DNA of 22,656 nt from JBAVEL01 sp049587715 (GTDB taxonomy: Bacteria > Bacteroidota > Ignavibacteria > UBA10030 > UBA6906): the NCBI GenBank assembly GCA_049587715.1, contig JBAVEL010000034.1:1-22656 (forward strand), given 5' to 3'. A model generated the notes under the pieces. It saw only the letters and a program-made list of their open reading frames with translations. It had not been told where the DNA came from and did no database searches. Positions 6,422 to 14,251 of the stretch are shown here, one piece after another. A program made the translations under genes and the position numbers. Position 1 is the stretch's first letter, and the number at the start of each line of letters is the position of its first letter.

Positions 6422-8818
6422 TCAGGAGGCGCGCAACGCGGCTCCCACGGCTCTTTCCAGGGACCGCACGATGCGCCCCATCTCCTGTTCGATCTCCCCG
6501 TCCGTGAGGGTGCGCTCTTCGGAGAGAAGCTCGAGAGAAAAAGCCATGCTCTTCTTTCCCTGGGGGATGCCCTTCCCCTCGTACACGTCGAAGAGCTCCA
6601 CCGAATGCAGGAGCTCCGAAGCTCCGGCCCGTATCGCCTGTTCCGCCGCTTCGGCCGTCACGGTCCCGTCCACCAGGAGTGCAATATCCCTCCGCACCCT
6701 GGGATATCGGGCCAGGGGCTTGAACCCGGCCGTTCGCCCGCCCTCCACGAGCGGAGCCAGGAACAACTCCGCCGCAAAGACATCGCCCTCCAGACCGAAG
6801 AGCTTGAGGATGTCTCCTCTTACTTTGCCGAGGTACCCGGCGTAACTCCCATTGATTTCAACAGCTATCGGGTCCGCCGCTAAAGTGTCCGCGGTAGAAT
6901 AACAAATAAGCCGGCATTTGTCAAGCCGGCAGAACTCCATCAGGTCCTGTACGATCCCCTTCAGGTCGTACAGATCCGCCTGTCTGGATGCCGCATCCCA
7001 GCGGGTTCTGCCCGATTTCCCGGCAAGGGCTATGGACACACGCTCCTCCTCCCGGTATCCATCCACCGGGCCGGAGCTTTCCCGGTCCGCTTCCCGGAAG
7101 ACCCGGCCGATCTCGAAGAGCCGGAGATCCGCATTGCCGGCGTTCCGGTTCAGGGCCACCGCATCCAGGATGCCCGGGAGGAGCGCACTCCGGAGGAAGG
7201 ACATCTCCCCCATCCGCGCATTCATCACCCCCGCGGGGCTTCCCGAACCCAGACGCGCTTTTGTCGCCGGCTGGAGGGACATGCTGAGGACCTCCTGCAA
7301 CCCCCTTCCCGCGAGGAAACGGCGGATCTCCATGACCGGTTCGACCCGCGGGAACCGATGGTCCATGTCCACCCGGGCCGAGGTGCGGACCTCGATGTTG
7401 TCGTAGCCGTGGACGCGCGCCACCTCTTCAATCAGGTCCACCTCGCGTTCAATATCCACCCGGAAGGAGGGAACCCGGAACATGAGCTTCCTTCCCCTCC
7501 GCCCTGCGCTGTGAATGTCCAGGAGGGAGAGGGAGCGTGTGATCCGAGCGGAGGTGATGCGCGTGCCCAGAAGGCCCTCCACCCGTTCCGGCCGCAGGGG
7601 AATCACCCTCGGGGTGTCCTTCCGGGAGGCCACATCCACGACGCCTTTCAGAACCCTTCCCCCGGCGGTTGCAAGGACCAGCCGGGCCGCCCGATCGAGC
7701 GCCCTGCGCACGGCGCCCGGATCGGCCCCCCGCTCGAACCGCTGCGAGGCGTCGGTGCTCAGACCGAGCGCCCTGGCCGTCCGCCGTATGCACGAGGGAT
7801 TCCAGAGGGCGCTTTCCAGCAGAACGTTTACGGTTGTCTCCCGGATCTCCGAGCCCGCTCCACCCATGATGCCGGCCAGAGAGACGGGTCCCGCAGCGTC
7901 ACAGATCACGACAGATCCCGCCGGAATCTCCCTGTCCTGACCGTCGAGGGTTTTGAGCCGGTCGTTCGGGCCCGATTTCCTCACGGCCAGACGGGCCCCC
8001 GCCAGGAGGTCGAAGTCGAACGCATGCAGAGGGTGTCCCAGCTCCAGCATGACGTAGTTGGTCACGTCCACGACGTTGTTCCGCGGCCTCAGTCCGGCCG
8101 CCGCCAGCCGGGCCCGCATCCAGAGCGGAGAGGGTCCGATCCGGACCCCCCGCACGAGGCGCACCGCGAACCTGGGACAACCCTCCGGGTCTTCCACGCG
8201 TACAGACACATCCCCTTCCACGGATCCCCCGGATTCCCTCGGCGCGGTGGCGGGGACCCGCAGCCGGGATCCCGTCAGGACCCGGATCTCCCGGGCCACG
8301 CCGATGTGGCTCAGCCAGTCGGGTCTGTTGGCCGTGGTTTCCACCTCATACACCGTGCGGTCCAGCCCCAGGGACGGCGCCAGAGCCGCCCCGACGCGGG
8401 TACCCGGATCCAGAACCAGGATCCCTTCGCCTCCTTCCCCCAGACCCAGTTCCTGTTCGGAGCAGATCATTCCGCTGGAATCCACACCTCGAACCGAAAC
8501 CGGCTCCACACGCCCTGCACCGGGGAGCACGGCCCCCGGAAGCGCCACCGCCACCTTCTGCCCCGCCTCCACATTGGGGGCCCCGCAGACAATCGGCAGC
8601 ACATCCCCGCCCACATGCACACGGCAGATGGAAAGCCGGTCCGCGGCCGGGTGCGCTTCCCTGGTCTCCACAAGACCCACCACACAGCGGGCATAGCGCT
8701 CCCCCGCGTGCTCAATCCCCTCGATCTCGAGTCCGAGCATGGAAAGACGCTCGGCAAGCTCCTCCGGGGGCACGGAGTGATGCACAAACTCCCTGAGCCA
8801 GTCATCCAGGACGCGCAT
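6422..8818 (-). CDS. pheT: Phenylalanyl-tRNA synthetase beta subunit
   Basis: Large subunit of the alpha2-beta2 enzyme that charges tRNA-Phe. It is 798 residues, normal for bacterial PheT. In order: an N-terminal part; the EMAP/OB tRNA-binding domain (about 40-150, with ADRLSICRV and IVCGAPNV); the B3/B4 editing domain (about 215-390, with RPRNNVVDVTNYVMLELG and LAGIMGG); the B5 domain (about 405-480); the catalytic-like core (about 490-690); and the C-terminal FDX-ACB domain (about 700-798, with YPRVRRDIALLV). The ATG at 8818 comes 9 bp after the pheS stop, so the subunits are co-translated in 1:1 ratio. Only a weak SD is seen, consistent with translational coupling. Nothing is missing or frameshifted. 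Confidence 0.97.
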   Translation of the reverse strand: MRVLDDWLREFVHHSVPPEELAERLSMLGLEIEGIEHAGERYARCVVGLVETREAHPAADRLSICRVHVGGDVLPIVCGAPNVEAGQKVAVALPGAVLPGAGRVEPVSVRGVDSSGMICSEQELGLGEGGEGILVLDPGTRVGAALAPSLGLDRTVYEVETTANRPDWLSHIGVAREIRVLTGSRLRVPATAPRESGGSVEGDVSVRVEDPEGCPRFAVRLVRGVRIGPSPLWMRARLAAAGLRPRNNVVDVTNYVMLELGHPLHAFDFDLLAGARLAVRKSGPNDRLKTLDGQDREIPAGSVVICDAAGPVSLAGIMGGAGSEIRETTVNVLLESALWNPSCIRRTARALGLSTDASQRFERGADPGAVRRALDRAARLVLATAGGRVLKGVVDVASRKDTPRVIPLRPERVEGLLGTRITSARITRSLSLLDIHSAGRRGRKLMFRVPSFRVDIEREVDLIEEVARVHGYDNIEVRTSARVDMDHRFPRVEPVMEIRRFLAGRGLQEVLSMSLQPATKARLGSGSPAGVMNARMGEMSFLRSALLPGILDAVALNRNAGNADLRLFEIGRVFREADRESSGPVDGYREEERVSIALAGKSGRTRWDAASRQADLYDLKGIVQDLMEFCRLDKCRLICYSTADTLAADPIAVEINGSYAGYLGKVRGDILKLFGLEGDVFAAELFLAPLVEGGRTAGFKPLARYPRVRRDIALLVDGTVTAEAAEQAIRAGASELLHSVELFDVYEGKGIPQGKKSMAFSLELLSEERTLTDGEIEQEMGRIVRSLERAVGAALRAS

Positions 8819-8827
8819 ACGGGAAGC

Positions 8828-9838
8828 TCAGAACTGATTCAGAAAACGGACATCGTTGGCATAGAACATCCGGATGTCCTCCACGCCGTAGCGCAGGGCG
8901 GCGATCCTCTCAATGCCCATGCCGAAGGCGAAGCCGGTGTATGCCTCGGGGTCGTACCCCACCGCCCGGAACACGTTGGGATCCACCATGCCGCAGCCGA
9001 GAATCTCCAGCCATCCCGACTGCTTGCACATCCTGCAGCCGGAGCCCCTGCAGATGAAGCAGCCGACATAGATGTCGGCGCTCGGCTCCGTGAACGGAAA
9101 GAACGTGGGACGGAACCGGTACCGGGTTCCGGCCCCGTAGAACCGCCGGATGAAGGCTACGAGGGTCCCCTTCAAATCCGCGAATGTCACCCCCCGGTCC
9201 ACATGGAGGCCCTCCACCTGGTGGAACATGCAGAGACTCCGGGCACTGACCGCCTCGTTGCGGTACACCTTCCCGGGGCAGATGACACGCACGGGGGGGG
9301 GATGATGTTCCATCACCCGTATCTGCACGGGGGAGGTATGGGTCCGCAGGAGCGCCGTCCGATTCAGGAAGAAGGTGTCCTGCATGTCCCGGGCCGGGTG
9401 GTCCGGAGGGAAGTTGAGGGCTTCGAAGTTGTGGTAGTCGTCCTCCACCTCCGGGCCCTCGGCGATTCCGAAGCCCATGCTCACGAAGATCGCCTTGATC
9501 TCTTCGAGGGTCTGCGTCAGGGGATGCACCGTTCCTCTCCACTCCCTTCTTCCGGGAAGCGAGAGGTCGGGCCGCGCGGAGGGTGCCGGCGCCTCTGCGG
9601 CAGACCGCGCGCGCAAGAAGCCGTCGATGCGCGCCCGCAGTTCGTTGAGAAGCCGTCCGGCGGAAGGACGCTCTTCGGGGGGAAGCTCCCGCAGACGGTC
9701 GAAGAGCGCGGCCACCAGTCCCCTGCGGGAGAGGTACTTCGTGCGGAGCTCGTCCACACGGGATGAGGCCTCCGCACCGGAGAATTCGGCCTCCGCCTGC
9801 TCCCGCAGCCGAAGGATGTCTTCCTGCAAGAGGTTCAT
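8828..9838 (-). CDS. pheS: Phenylalanyl-tRNA synthetase alpha subunit
   Basis: Catalytic subunit of PheRS, 336 residues. Residues 1-90 are the N-terminal coiled-coil that contacts tRNA. The class II core contains FPPDHPARDMQDTFF (143-157), LLRTHTSPVQIR (163-174), YRNEAVSAR (192-200), FHQVEGL (205-211) and motif 3 GFAFGMGIERIA (302-313). A four-cysteine element, Cys260, Cys263, Cys268 and Cys271 (CxxCx4CxxC), sits just before GWLEILGCGMV. It looks like a small metal-binding knuckle found in some PheS proteins and absent from the E. coli type. The ATG at 9838 has only a weak SD (TGGA). A hairpin lies in the 58-bp gap behind rplT. pheT follows after 9 bp. Confidence 0.97.
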   Translation of the reverse strand: MNLLQEDILRLREQAEAEFSGAEASSRVDELRTKYLSRRGLVAALFDRLRELPPEERPSAGRLLNELRARIDGFLRARSAAEAPAPSARPDLSLPGRREWRGTVHPLTQTLEEIKAIFVSMGFGIAEGPEVEDDYHNFEALNFPPDHPARDMQDTFFLNRTALLRTHTSPVQIRVMEHHPPPVRVICPGKVYRNEAVSARSLCMFHQVEGLHVDRGVTFADLKGTLVAFIRRFYGAGTRYRFRPTFFPFTEPSADIYVGCFICRGSGCRMCKQSGWLEILGCGMVDPNVFRAVGYDPEAYTGFAFGMGIERIAALRYGVEDIRMFYANDVRFLNQF

Positions 9839-9860
9839 GTTCCAGGGGATCCGGACGCGC

Positions 9861-9890
9861 CCCGCTCCTCCCGAGAGGGAGACCCGGGGC
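9861..9890 (-). other. Hairpin in the rplT-pheS gap
   Basis: The 58-bp spacer holds CCCCG...CGGGG (9861-9865 with 9886-9890) enclosing CTCCC-GAGA-GGGAG (9869-9882). This makes a two-step hairpin with a GAGA-type loop as read on the plus strand and TCTC on the minus strand. There is no T tract, so it is unlikely to terminate. It could be a processing or stability element separating ribosomal-protein from synthetase mRNA. Function is inferred only. Confidence 0.35.
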
Positions 9891-9896
9891 CTGCCG

Positions 9897-10244
9897 TCAG
9901 GCCAGGGCGAACTTCACCACCTCGCCGAAGGCCTGTGGATGGGCCACCGCAAGGTCCGCAAGGACCTTGCGGTTCACGGCGACGTTCTTCTCGCCCAGGG
10001 CGGCAATGAGCCTGGAGTACGTGGTGCCATGCAGCCTGGCGGCCGCGTTGATGCGGGCGATCCAGAGCTGGCGGAAGGTCCGTTTCTTGGTCCTCCGGTC
10101 ACGGTAGGCATGCTGCATCGCCTTGTCCACGTGATGTTTGGCAACCGTGAGGACCTTGCTGCGCGCACCCCAGGAGCCTTTCGCCTGCGCGAGAACGCGC
10201 TTGCGGCGGCGGTGGGAGGCAACCTTGTTCTGCGACCGTGGCAT
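9897..10244 (-). CDS. rplT: Ribosomal protein L20 (bL20)
   Basis: A 115-residue, very basic large-subunit protein needed early in 50S assembly. It starts MPRSQNKVASHRRRKRVL and carries AKGSWGARS (21-29), AYRDRRTKKRTFRQLWIARINAAAR in the middle, and YSRLI and DRKVLADLA-like NRKVLADLAVAHP near the end. All match bL20 along its full length. The ATG at 10244 is 40 bp after rpmI. In other bacteria L20 represses this operon by binding its own leader RNA; I saw no clear pseudoknot here. Confidence 0.98.
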   Translation of the reverse strand: MPRSQNKVASHRRRKRVLAQAKGSWGARSKVLTVAKHHVDKAMQHAYRDRRTKKRTFRQLWIARINAAARLHGTTYSRLIAALGEKNVAVNRKVLADLAVAHPQAFGEVVKFALA

Positions 10245-10284
10245 AGTTGCTCTTGTTCCTCAGTGGTGTTCGGTGGGACTCCGC

Positions 10285-10479
10285 CTATCGCCCCAACATG
10301 ATGCGGACCGCCGGCACATCGGGCTTTGCAACATAGGGCCCTTTCCGGAGATTCCGCTTCCGCTTGCGGCTTTTGGAGGTCAGGATGTGGCTCCGGTAGG
10401 CCGAGGCCCTCTTCACCCGCCCCGTGGCGGTGAGCGCAAACCGCTTCTTTGCGCTACTCCTTGTCTTTGTTTTCGGCAT
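10285..10479 (-). CDS. rpmI: Ribosomal protein L35 (bL35)
   Basis: A 64-residue basic protein starting MPKTKTRSSAKKRFALTATG, the family's signature, and ending VPAVRIMLGR. The ATG at 10479 lies inside the end of infC (26-base overlap in another frame), with GAGGG about 9 bases upstream. The overlap suggests rpmI translation is coupled to infC, so that control of IF3 synthesis carries over to L35. Confidence 0.97.
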   Translation of the reverse strand: MPKTKTRSSAKKRFALTATGRVKRASAYRSHILTSKSRKRKRNLRKGPYVAKPDVPAVRIMLGR

Positions 10480-11032
10480 CTGCTGTTTCCCTCTGGTGGG
10501 TCTCCTGCTGCTTCTTCTTCCGATCCGGAGCGAAGATCATGACCATGCTGCGCCCCTCCATCCGGGGCTCCTGGTCCACCTTGGCCACATCCTTGAGGCA
10601 CTCATGCACCCGCTGGAGCAGGGTCTCCCCCTTTTCCTTGTATGTGATCTCCCTGCCCTTGAAGACCACGGTGGCCTTGACCTTGTGGCCGTCGGCAAGG
10701 AACCTGAGCGCATGGCGCGTCTTGAAGTCGAAATCGTGAACATCCGTGTTCGGATGGAACCGGAGTTCCTTCAGCAGCGAGACGTGCTGGTGCTTCTTCT
10801 GGAGCTTGTCCTTCTTCGCAAGCTCGTACTTGAACTTCCCGTAGCTGATGATCCTGCAGACGGGCGGGTTGGCGTTGGGCACGATTTCCACAAGGTCGGC
10901 CTCCCGTTCCTTCGCGCGCGTCATCGCTTCGCGGGGGGTCATGATGCCCAACTGGGCCCCGTGCTGGTCTATGACCCTGATCTGCGGGACCCGTATCTCG
11001 TCGTTGATGCGGTTCCGTTGTTCCTTGCCGAT
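10454..11032 (-). CDS. infC: Translation initiation factor IF-3 (starts at ATC)
   Basis: IF3 binds the 30S subunit and checks the start codon. The frame gives the N-domain RINDEIRVPQIRVID, then GIMTPREAM, LVEIVPNANPPVCRI and DYGKFKYE-like SYGKFKYE. The C-domain follows with LKELRFHPNTDVHDFD, VKATVVFKGREI and MVMIFAPDRKK. No ATG, GTG or TTG in frame lies at a sensible place. The conserved start falls on ATC at 11032, eight bases after AGGAG, giving (M)GKEQRNRINDEI and 192 residues. AUU, AUC or AUA starts are known for infC and allow IF3 to repress its own translation. A charged tail of about 18 residues after FAPDRKKK overlaps rpmI. The gap to thrS is 11 bp; the SD overlaps the thrS stop. Confidence 0.95.
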   Translation of the reverse strand: MGKEQRNRINDEIRVPQIRVIDQHGAQLGIMTPREAMTRAKEREADLVEIVPNANPPVCRIISYGKFKYELAKKDKLQKKHQHVSLLKELRFHPNTDVHDFDFKTRHALRFLADGHKVKATVVFKGREITYKEKGETLLQRVHECLKDVAKVDQEPRMEGRSMVMIFAPDRKKKQQETHQRETADAENKDKE

Positions 11033-11043
11033 GGAGGGTTCTC

Positions 11044-12978
11044 CTACGCTGTGACGGTTCTGTTGCGGATTTCTTCCAGGATGCGGGTCAGAAAGCCGCC
11101 CAGGGGAACGGATCCAAGGTCTCCCTTTGTGTGCCTGCGGACCGATACCGCACCCGCCTGCTTCTCCCTCTCGCCCAGGACAAGCATGTAGGGGACTTTC
11201 CTGCTCTCCCACTCTCTGATCTTGTAACCCACCTTCTCATTACGCGCATCCACCTCCACCCGGACCCCCGCCGCAGCCAAATCATCGTGAACTTTGTTCG
11301 CATAGTCAAGCTGTGCGTCCGTAATGGGGAGCAGAACGCACTGAACGGGGGCGAGCCAGACGGGGAAATCCCCAGCAAAGTGCTCGATCAGGAGTCCGAT
11401 GAACCGCTCCAGGGACCCGAACGGGGCCCTGTGGATGATGACCGGCCTGTGCGGGAGCCCGTCGCTGCCGGTATACTCCAGGCCGAACCGCTCGGGCATG
11501 ACGTAGTCCACCTGCACGGTGCCGAGCTGCCAGATCCGGCCCAGGGCATCCTTCACCATGAAGTCGATTTTCGGACCGTAGAAGGAGGCCTCGCCCAGGG
11601 CGATGGAGTATTCCAGCCCCATCTCGTCGGCGACCTCCTTGATCTCCGCCTGAGCGCGCTCCCAGAACTCGGCCTTCCCCCCGAACTTCTCCTGGTTGTC
11701 GTCCCGGAACGAGAGCCGGGTCCGGACCTCCATACCGAACGTGCGAAACACGAGCCCGGTGAGCTCGGTTGTGCTCCGGATCTCGGCCTTGAGCTGCTCC
11801 GGGGTGCAGTAGATGTGGGCGTCATCCTGGGTAAAACCACGGACGCGCGTGAGCCCGCTCAATTCCCCTGATTGTTCGTAGCGGTATACGGTACCGAACT
11901 CCGCCAGGCGGAGGGGCAGCTCGCGGTAGCTGCGCGGGCGAGCCATGTACACCTGATGGTGGTGGGGGCAGTTCATCGGCTTCAGCAGGTACTCCTCCTC
12001 TTCCACCCGTATCGGCGCGAACTGGCTCTCCTTGTAGTACGGATAGTGGCCGCTCGTCCTGTACAGATCCAGCTTCCCGATGTGCGGGGTCACCACCTGC
12101 ACGTATCCCCGCTTCCGCTGCTCCTCCCGGAGGAAGGCCTCCAGGGTCTCCCGGAGCACCGTTCCCCGGGGGAGCCAGAGGGGAAGGCCGCCTCCCACCC
12201 GCGGGGTGAGCATGAAGAGCTCCAGTTCCACTCCCAGTTTTCGGTGGTCCCTCCGCCGCGCCTCTTCCAGCCGGCGCAGGTGCTCCTCCAGCTCCTCCTG
12301 TGCGGGAAAGGAGATTCCGTACACCCGCTGGAGCATCTTGTTCCGTTCATCCCCGCGCCAGTACGCCCCCGCAACACTGAGAAGCTTGAGGGCTTTGATG
12401 CGTCCGGTGGAAGGGATGTGGGGCCCGAAGCAGAGATCCGTGAACCCCCCCTGATGATACAGGGTGATCTCCTGGTCCTTCAGCCCGTCCAGGAGCTCCA
12501 ATTTGTAGGGGTCCGCCTTCTCCCGGAAGTATGCCACGACCTCCTCCCACGGGCGCACCTCGCGAACGTAGGGGACGTCACGGGCGGCAAGCTCCCGCAT
12601 CTTCTCCTCCAGACGCTCCAGGTCTTGGGGAGTGAGCGCATGGTCCCCCATGTCCATGTCGTAGTAGAATCCGTTCTCGATGGGAGGACCCACGCCGAAC
12701 CTGGTTCCCGGGAACAGCGCTTCCACCGCCTCGGCCATCAGGTGGGCCGAGCTGTGCCAGTATGTCCGCTTGCCCTCTTCGTCCGACCACGTCAGCACCC
12801 GAACGGAGGCGGATGCGTGGATGGGACGGGAAAGGTCGCGCACCCCCCCGTCCACGAGGATGGCCAGGGCATCACGGGCAAGACCCCGGCCGATCCCCTT
12901 GGCGATCTGTTCCCCGGTGACGCCCGCCGGATGGGTCCGCACGCTCCCGTCGGGAAGGGTGATCTGGATGTCGGGCAT
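11044..12978 (-). CDS. thrS: Threonyl-tRNA synthetase
   Basis: Charges tRNA-Thr and edits Ser-tRNA-Thr. It is 644 residues from the ATG at 12978. Domains: TGS (1-62), the editing domain with HSSAH (His75, His79) and LCFGPH (Cys183, His187), the class II catalytic core (about 245-535) and the C-terminal anticodon-binding domain (about 540-644). Zinc ligands Cys337 (PMNCPHHH), His388 (QDDAHIYC) and His516 (IIHRAPFGSLERF) are all present. No SD precedes the ATG; instead a pyrimidine-rich stretch (TTTTCTTTTCTTC) lies upstream. An in-frame GTG at 13023 would add 15 unlikely residues. It is the first protein gene after the tRNA cluster and is followed by infC after 11 bp. Confidence 0.97.
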   Translation of the reverse strand: MPDIQITLPDGSVRTHPAGVTGEQIAKGIGRGLARDALAILVDGGVRDLSRPIHASASVRVLTWSDEEGKRTYWHSSAHLMAEAVEALFPGTRFGVGPPIENGFYYDMDMGDHALTPQDLERLEEKMRELAARDVPYVREVRPWEEVVAYFREKADPYKLELLDGLKDQEITLYHQGGFTDLCFGPHIPSTGRIKALKLLSVAGAYWRGDERNKMLQRVYGISFPAQEELEEHLRRLEEARRRDHRKLGVELELFMLTPRVGGGLPLWLPRGTVLRETLEAFLREEQRKRGYVQVVTPHIGKLDLYRTSGHYPYYKESQFAPIRVEEEEYLLKPMNCPHHHQVYMARPRSYRELPLRLAEFGTVYRYEQSGELSGLTRVRGFTQDDAHIYCTPEQLKAEIRSTTELTGLVFRTFGMEVRTRLSFRDDNQEKFGGKAEFWERAQAEIKEVADEMGLEYSIALGEASFYGPKIDFMVKDALGRIWQLGTVQVDYVMPERFGLEYTGSDGLPHRPVIIHRAPFGSLERFIGLLIEHFAGDFPVWLAPVQCVLLPITDAQLDYANKVHDDLAAAGVRVEVDARNEKVGYKIREWESRKVPYMLVLGEREKQAGAVSVRRHTKGDLGSVPLGGFLTRILEEIRNRTVTA

Positions 12979-13016
12979 GGGTTTGGTCGAAGAAAAGAAA
13001 ACGTCCGCGCGATTCA

Positions 13017-13038
13017 GCGGCACGGGACGACGTGCCGC
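13017..13038 (-). other. Perfect hairpin between tRNA-Val and thrS
   Basis: GCGGCACG (13017-13024) pairs exactly with CGTGCCGC (13031-13038) across a 6-base loop. It starts 4 bases beyond the tRNA-Val CCA end. A T-rich tract follows on the minus strand, but about 15 bases later, so this is not a clean terminator. It could partly terminate, or mark a processing site separating the tRNA from thrS mRNA. Confidence 0.5.
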
Positions 13039-13042
13039 ACAC

Positions 13043-13119
<77 letters not shown>

Positions 13120-13135
13120 GGGCACACCATCAGCG

Positions 13136-13221
13136 TACCGAGGGCCGGACTCGAACCGGCACGGACCTCGCGGTCCTCAGGATTTTAAGTCCTGTGCGTC
13201 TGCCAATTCCGCCACCCCGGC
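13136..13221 (-). tRNA. tRNA-Leu(TAA)
   Basis: An 86-base class II tRNA. Acceptor GCCGGGG pairs with CCTCGGT through two G-U pairs. The anticodon arm is CAGGA-CTTAAAA-TCCTG with anticodon TAA, and a long variable arm (AGGACC-GCGA-GGTCC type) follows. T-arm GCCGG-TTCGAGT-CCGGC is intact, discriminator A. CCA is not encoded. Confidence 0.94.
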
Positions 13222-13254
13222 GGACCCACCATCCTCCCCTTCATTCTGCGTCCG

Positions 13255-13326
13255 AGGCGCCGGGCGGATTCGAACCGCCGCATAAAGGTTTTGCAGACCT
13301 CTCCCTTACCACTTGGGTACGGCGCC
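13255..13326 (-). tRNA. tRNA-Cys(GCA)
   Basis: A 72-base cloverleaf with acceptor GGCGCCG/CGGCGCC, anticodon loop CTGCAAA (anticodon GCA), T-arm GGCGG-TTCGAAT-CCGCC and discriminator T, typical of tRNA-Cys. CCA is not encoded. Confidence 0.94.
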
Positions 13327-13340
13327 GGCCTCCTTCCCCC

Positions 13341-13386
13341 GAACAAACAGACCCCGCCGCCTGGTGGGATGTGGGGCGGCGGGGTC
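13341..13386 (-). terminator. Rho-independent terminator between tRNA-Gly and tRNA-Cys
   Basis: A perfect 12-bp stem (13386-13375 with 13361-13350, arm GACCCCGCCGCC) with a 13-base loop is followed on the minus strand by TGTTTGTTC. It lies downstream of tRNA-Gly and upstream of tRNA-Cys, so it should end or attenuate the transcript that starts at the tRNA-Gly promoter. Confidence 0.8.
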
Positions 13387-13455
13387 AAAGCAAGAGGAAG
13401 TGTAGAACGAGGACGCCGGATGCGCTTATCCAACGCCCCCTGCCCCGAAGGGCAG

Positions 13456-13528
<73 letters not shown>

Positions 13529-13540
13529 GCCGACAATTCC

Positions 13541-13569
13541 AATATAGGAAACGGAGAGTTCTGTTGCAA
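13541..13569 (-). promoter_or_regulatory. Sigma70-type promoter for tRNA-Gly
   Basis: Minus strand TTGCAA (13569-13564), exactly 17 bases, then TATATT (13546-13541). The same -10 is used by the barrel gene promoter at 1924-1929. The tRNA begins 12 bases after the -10, leaving a 5' leader of only a few bases. Confidence 0.8.
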
Positions 13570-13588
13570 GGCCGTCCTCATCCGGCGG

Positions 13589-13617
13589 GGGGCGGGAGGA
13601 GAGAAATGCCCCGCCCC
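13589..13617 (-). other. GC-rich hairpin downstream of greA
   Basis: GGGGCGGG (13589-13596) pairs exactly with CCCGCCCC (13610-13617) with a 13-base loop. It lies 20 bases past the greA stop but lacks a following T tract on the minus strand. It may protect the greA mRNA end or terminate weakly. Confidence 0.35.
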
Positions 13618-13636
13618 GGCTTGCGGGGGGGGCCCA

Positions 13637-14128
13637 TCAGCGCGACACCTTCAGGATTTCGTAGTGCAGAAGCCCGGCGGGAACGCGGATGTCCACCTTG
13701 TCTCCCTGTACCTTGCCGAGGAGGGCCTTTCCGATGGGTGAGGTGACCGATATCTTGTTCTGCTCAAAGCTTGCTTCTTCGGGGGAAACCAGCAGGTACT
13801 CGCAGTGAACGCCCGAGCCCAGGTCCTTCACCTCCACGCGGCTCAGGATGTAGATCCTGTTGTCCCGGGGCAGATCCCGCGCATCGATGATCTTGGCCCG
13901 GGAGAGGGTCTGCTCCAGCTTCATGATCTTCATCTCCAGATGCTGCTGCTCCTCCTTTGCCGCCTCGTACTCGGCATTCTCGGAGAGATCGCCGTGCCCT
14001 CTCGCTTCAGCGATCTTCTGGGCCACGGTTCTGCGGCCTTCGGTCTTGAGGCTGTGGAGCTCCTGTTCCATCTCCACAAGGCGCTCCCGCGTCAGGTACA
14101 CCGTTTCGGATTTTCCGTTGAATGCCAT
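13637..14128 (-). CDS. greA: Transcription elongation factor GreA
   Basis: Rescues backtracked RNA polymerase by stimulating transcript cleavage. It has 163 residues from the ATG at 14128. The N-terminal coiled coil spans about 10-80, and the tip carries GDLSENAEYEAAKEEQ with the acidic residues that reach the polymerase active site. The C-terminal FKBP-like domain includes ISVTSPIGKALLGKVQGDKV and ends in YEILKVSR. A second ATG at 14143 would add MSGGR but has no SD; the 14128 ATG has a G-rich GGGGG about 5 bases upstream, so I chose it with moderate certainty. An intrinsic terminator ends about 23 bases upstream, suggesting regulation by leader termination. Confidence 0.95.
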   Translation of the reverse strand: MAFNGKSETVYLTRERLVEMEQELHSLKTEGRRTVAQKIAEARGHGDLSENAEYEAAKEEQQHLEMKIMKLEQTLSRAKIIDARDLPRDNRIYILSRVEVKDLGSGVHCEYLLVSPEEASFEQNKISVTSPIGKALLGKVQGDKVDIRVPAGLLHYEILKVSR

Positions 14129-14151
14129 GCGACCCCCGCTCATGCCGAAAG

Positions 14152-14193
14152 GGGAAAAAGAATAGCCATCATCCTCTGCGCGGATGGTGGCTA
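14152..14193 (-). terminator. Rho-independent terminator after ribBA, in the greA leader
   Basis: Minus strand TAGCCACCATCC, 7-base loop, GGATGATGGCTA (14193-14182 with 14174-14163), 11 of 12 positions paired, followed by TTCTTTTTCCCC. It closes the upstream operon but lies only 23 bases before greA, so it may also act as an attenuator of greA. Confidence 0.75.
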
Positions 14194-14218
14194 CCGTTGA
14201 AGTTCCGAACGCACCTTC

Positions 14219-14246
14219 AATGTACGATTCGGACCGAGAAAAGCAA
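14219..14246 (-). promoter_or_regulatory. Possible greA promoter upstream of the leader terminator
   Basis: Minus strand TTGCTT (14246-14241), 16 bases, TACATT (14224-14219). Both boxes are only partial matches to sigma70 consensus. If real, the transcript would start near 14212 and meet the terminator at 14193 within about 20 bases. Confidence 0.3.
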
Positions 14247-14251
14247 GACCC

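Noticed and set aside
7358..9766. A plus-strand ORF of 802 codons
   Set aside because: It lies opposite pheT and pheS and is rich in His, Pro, Arg and Gly without any motif; a shadow of the real genes.
14129..14251. Riboswitch in front of greA or after ribBA
   Set aside because: Only 123 bp long, with a simple terminator hairpin; no FMN or other aptamer core can be seen.
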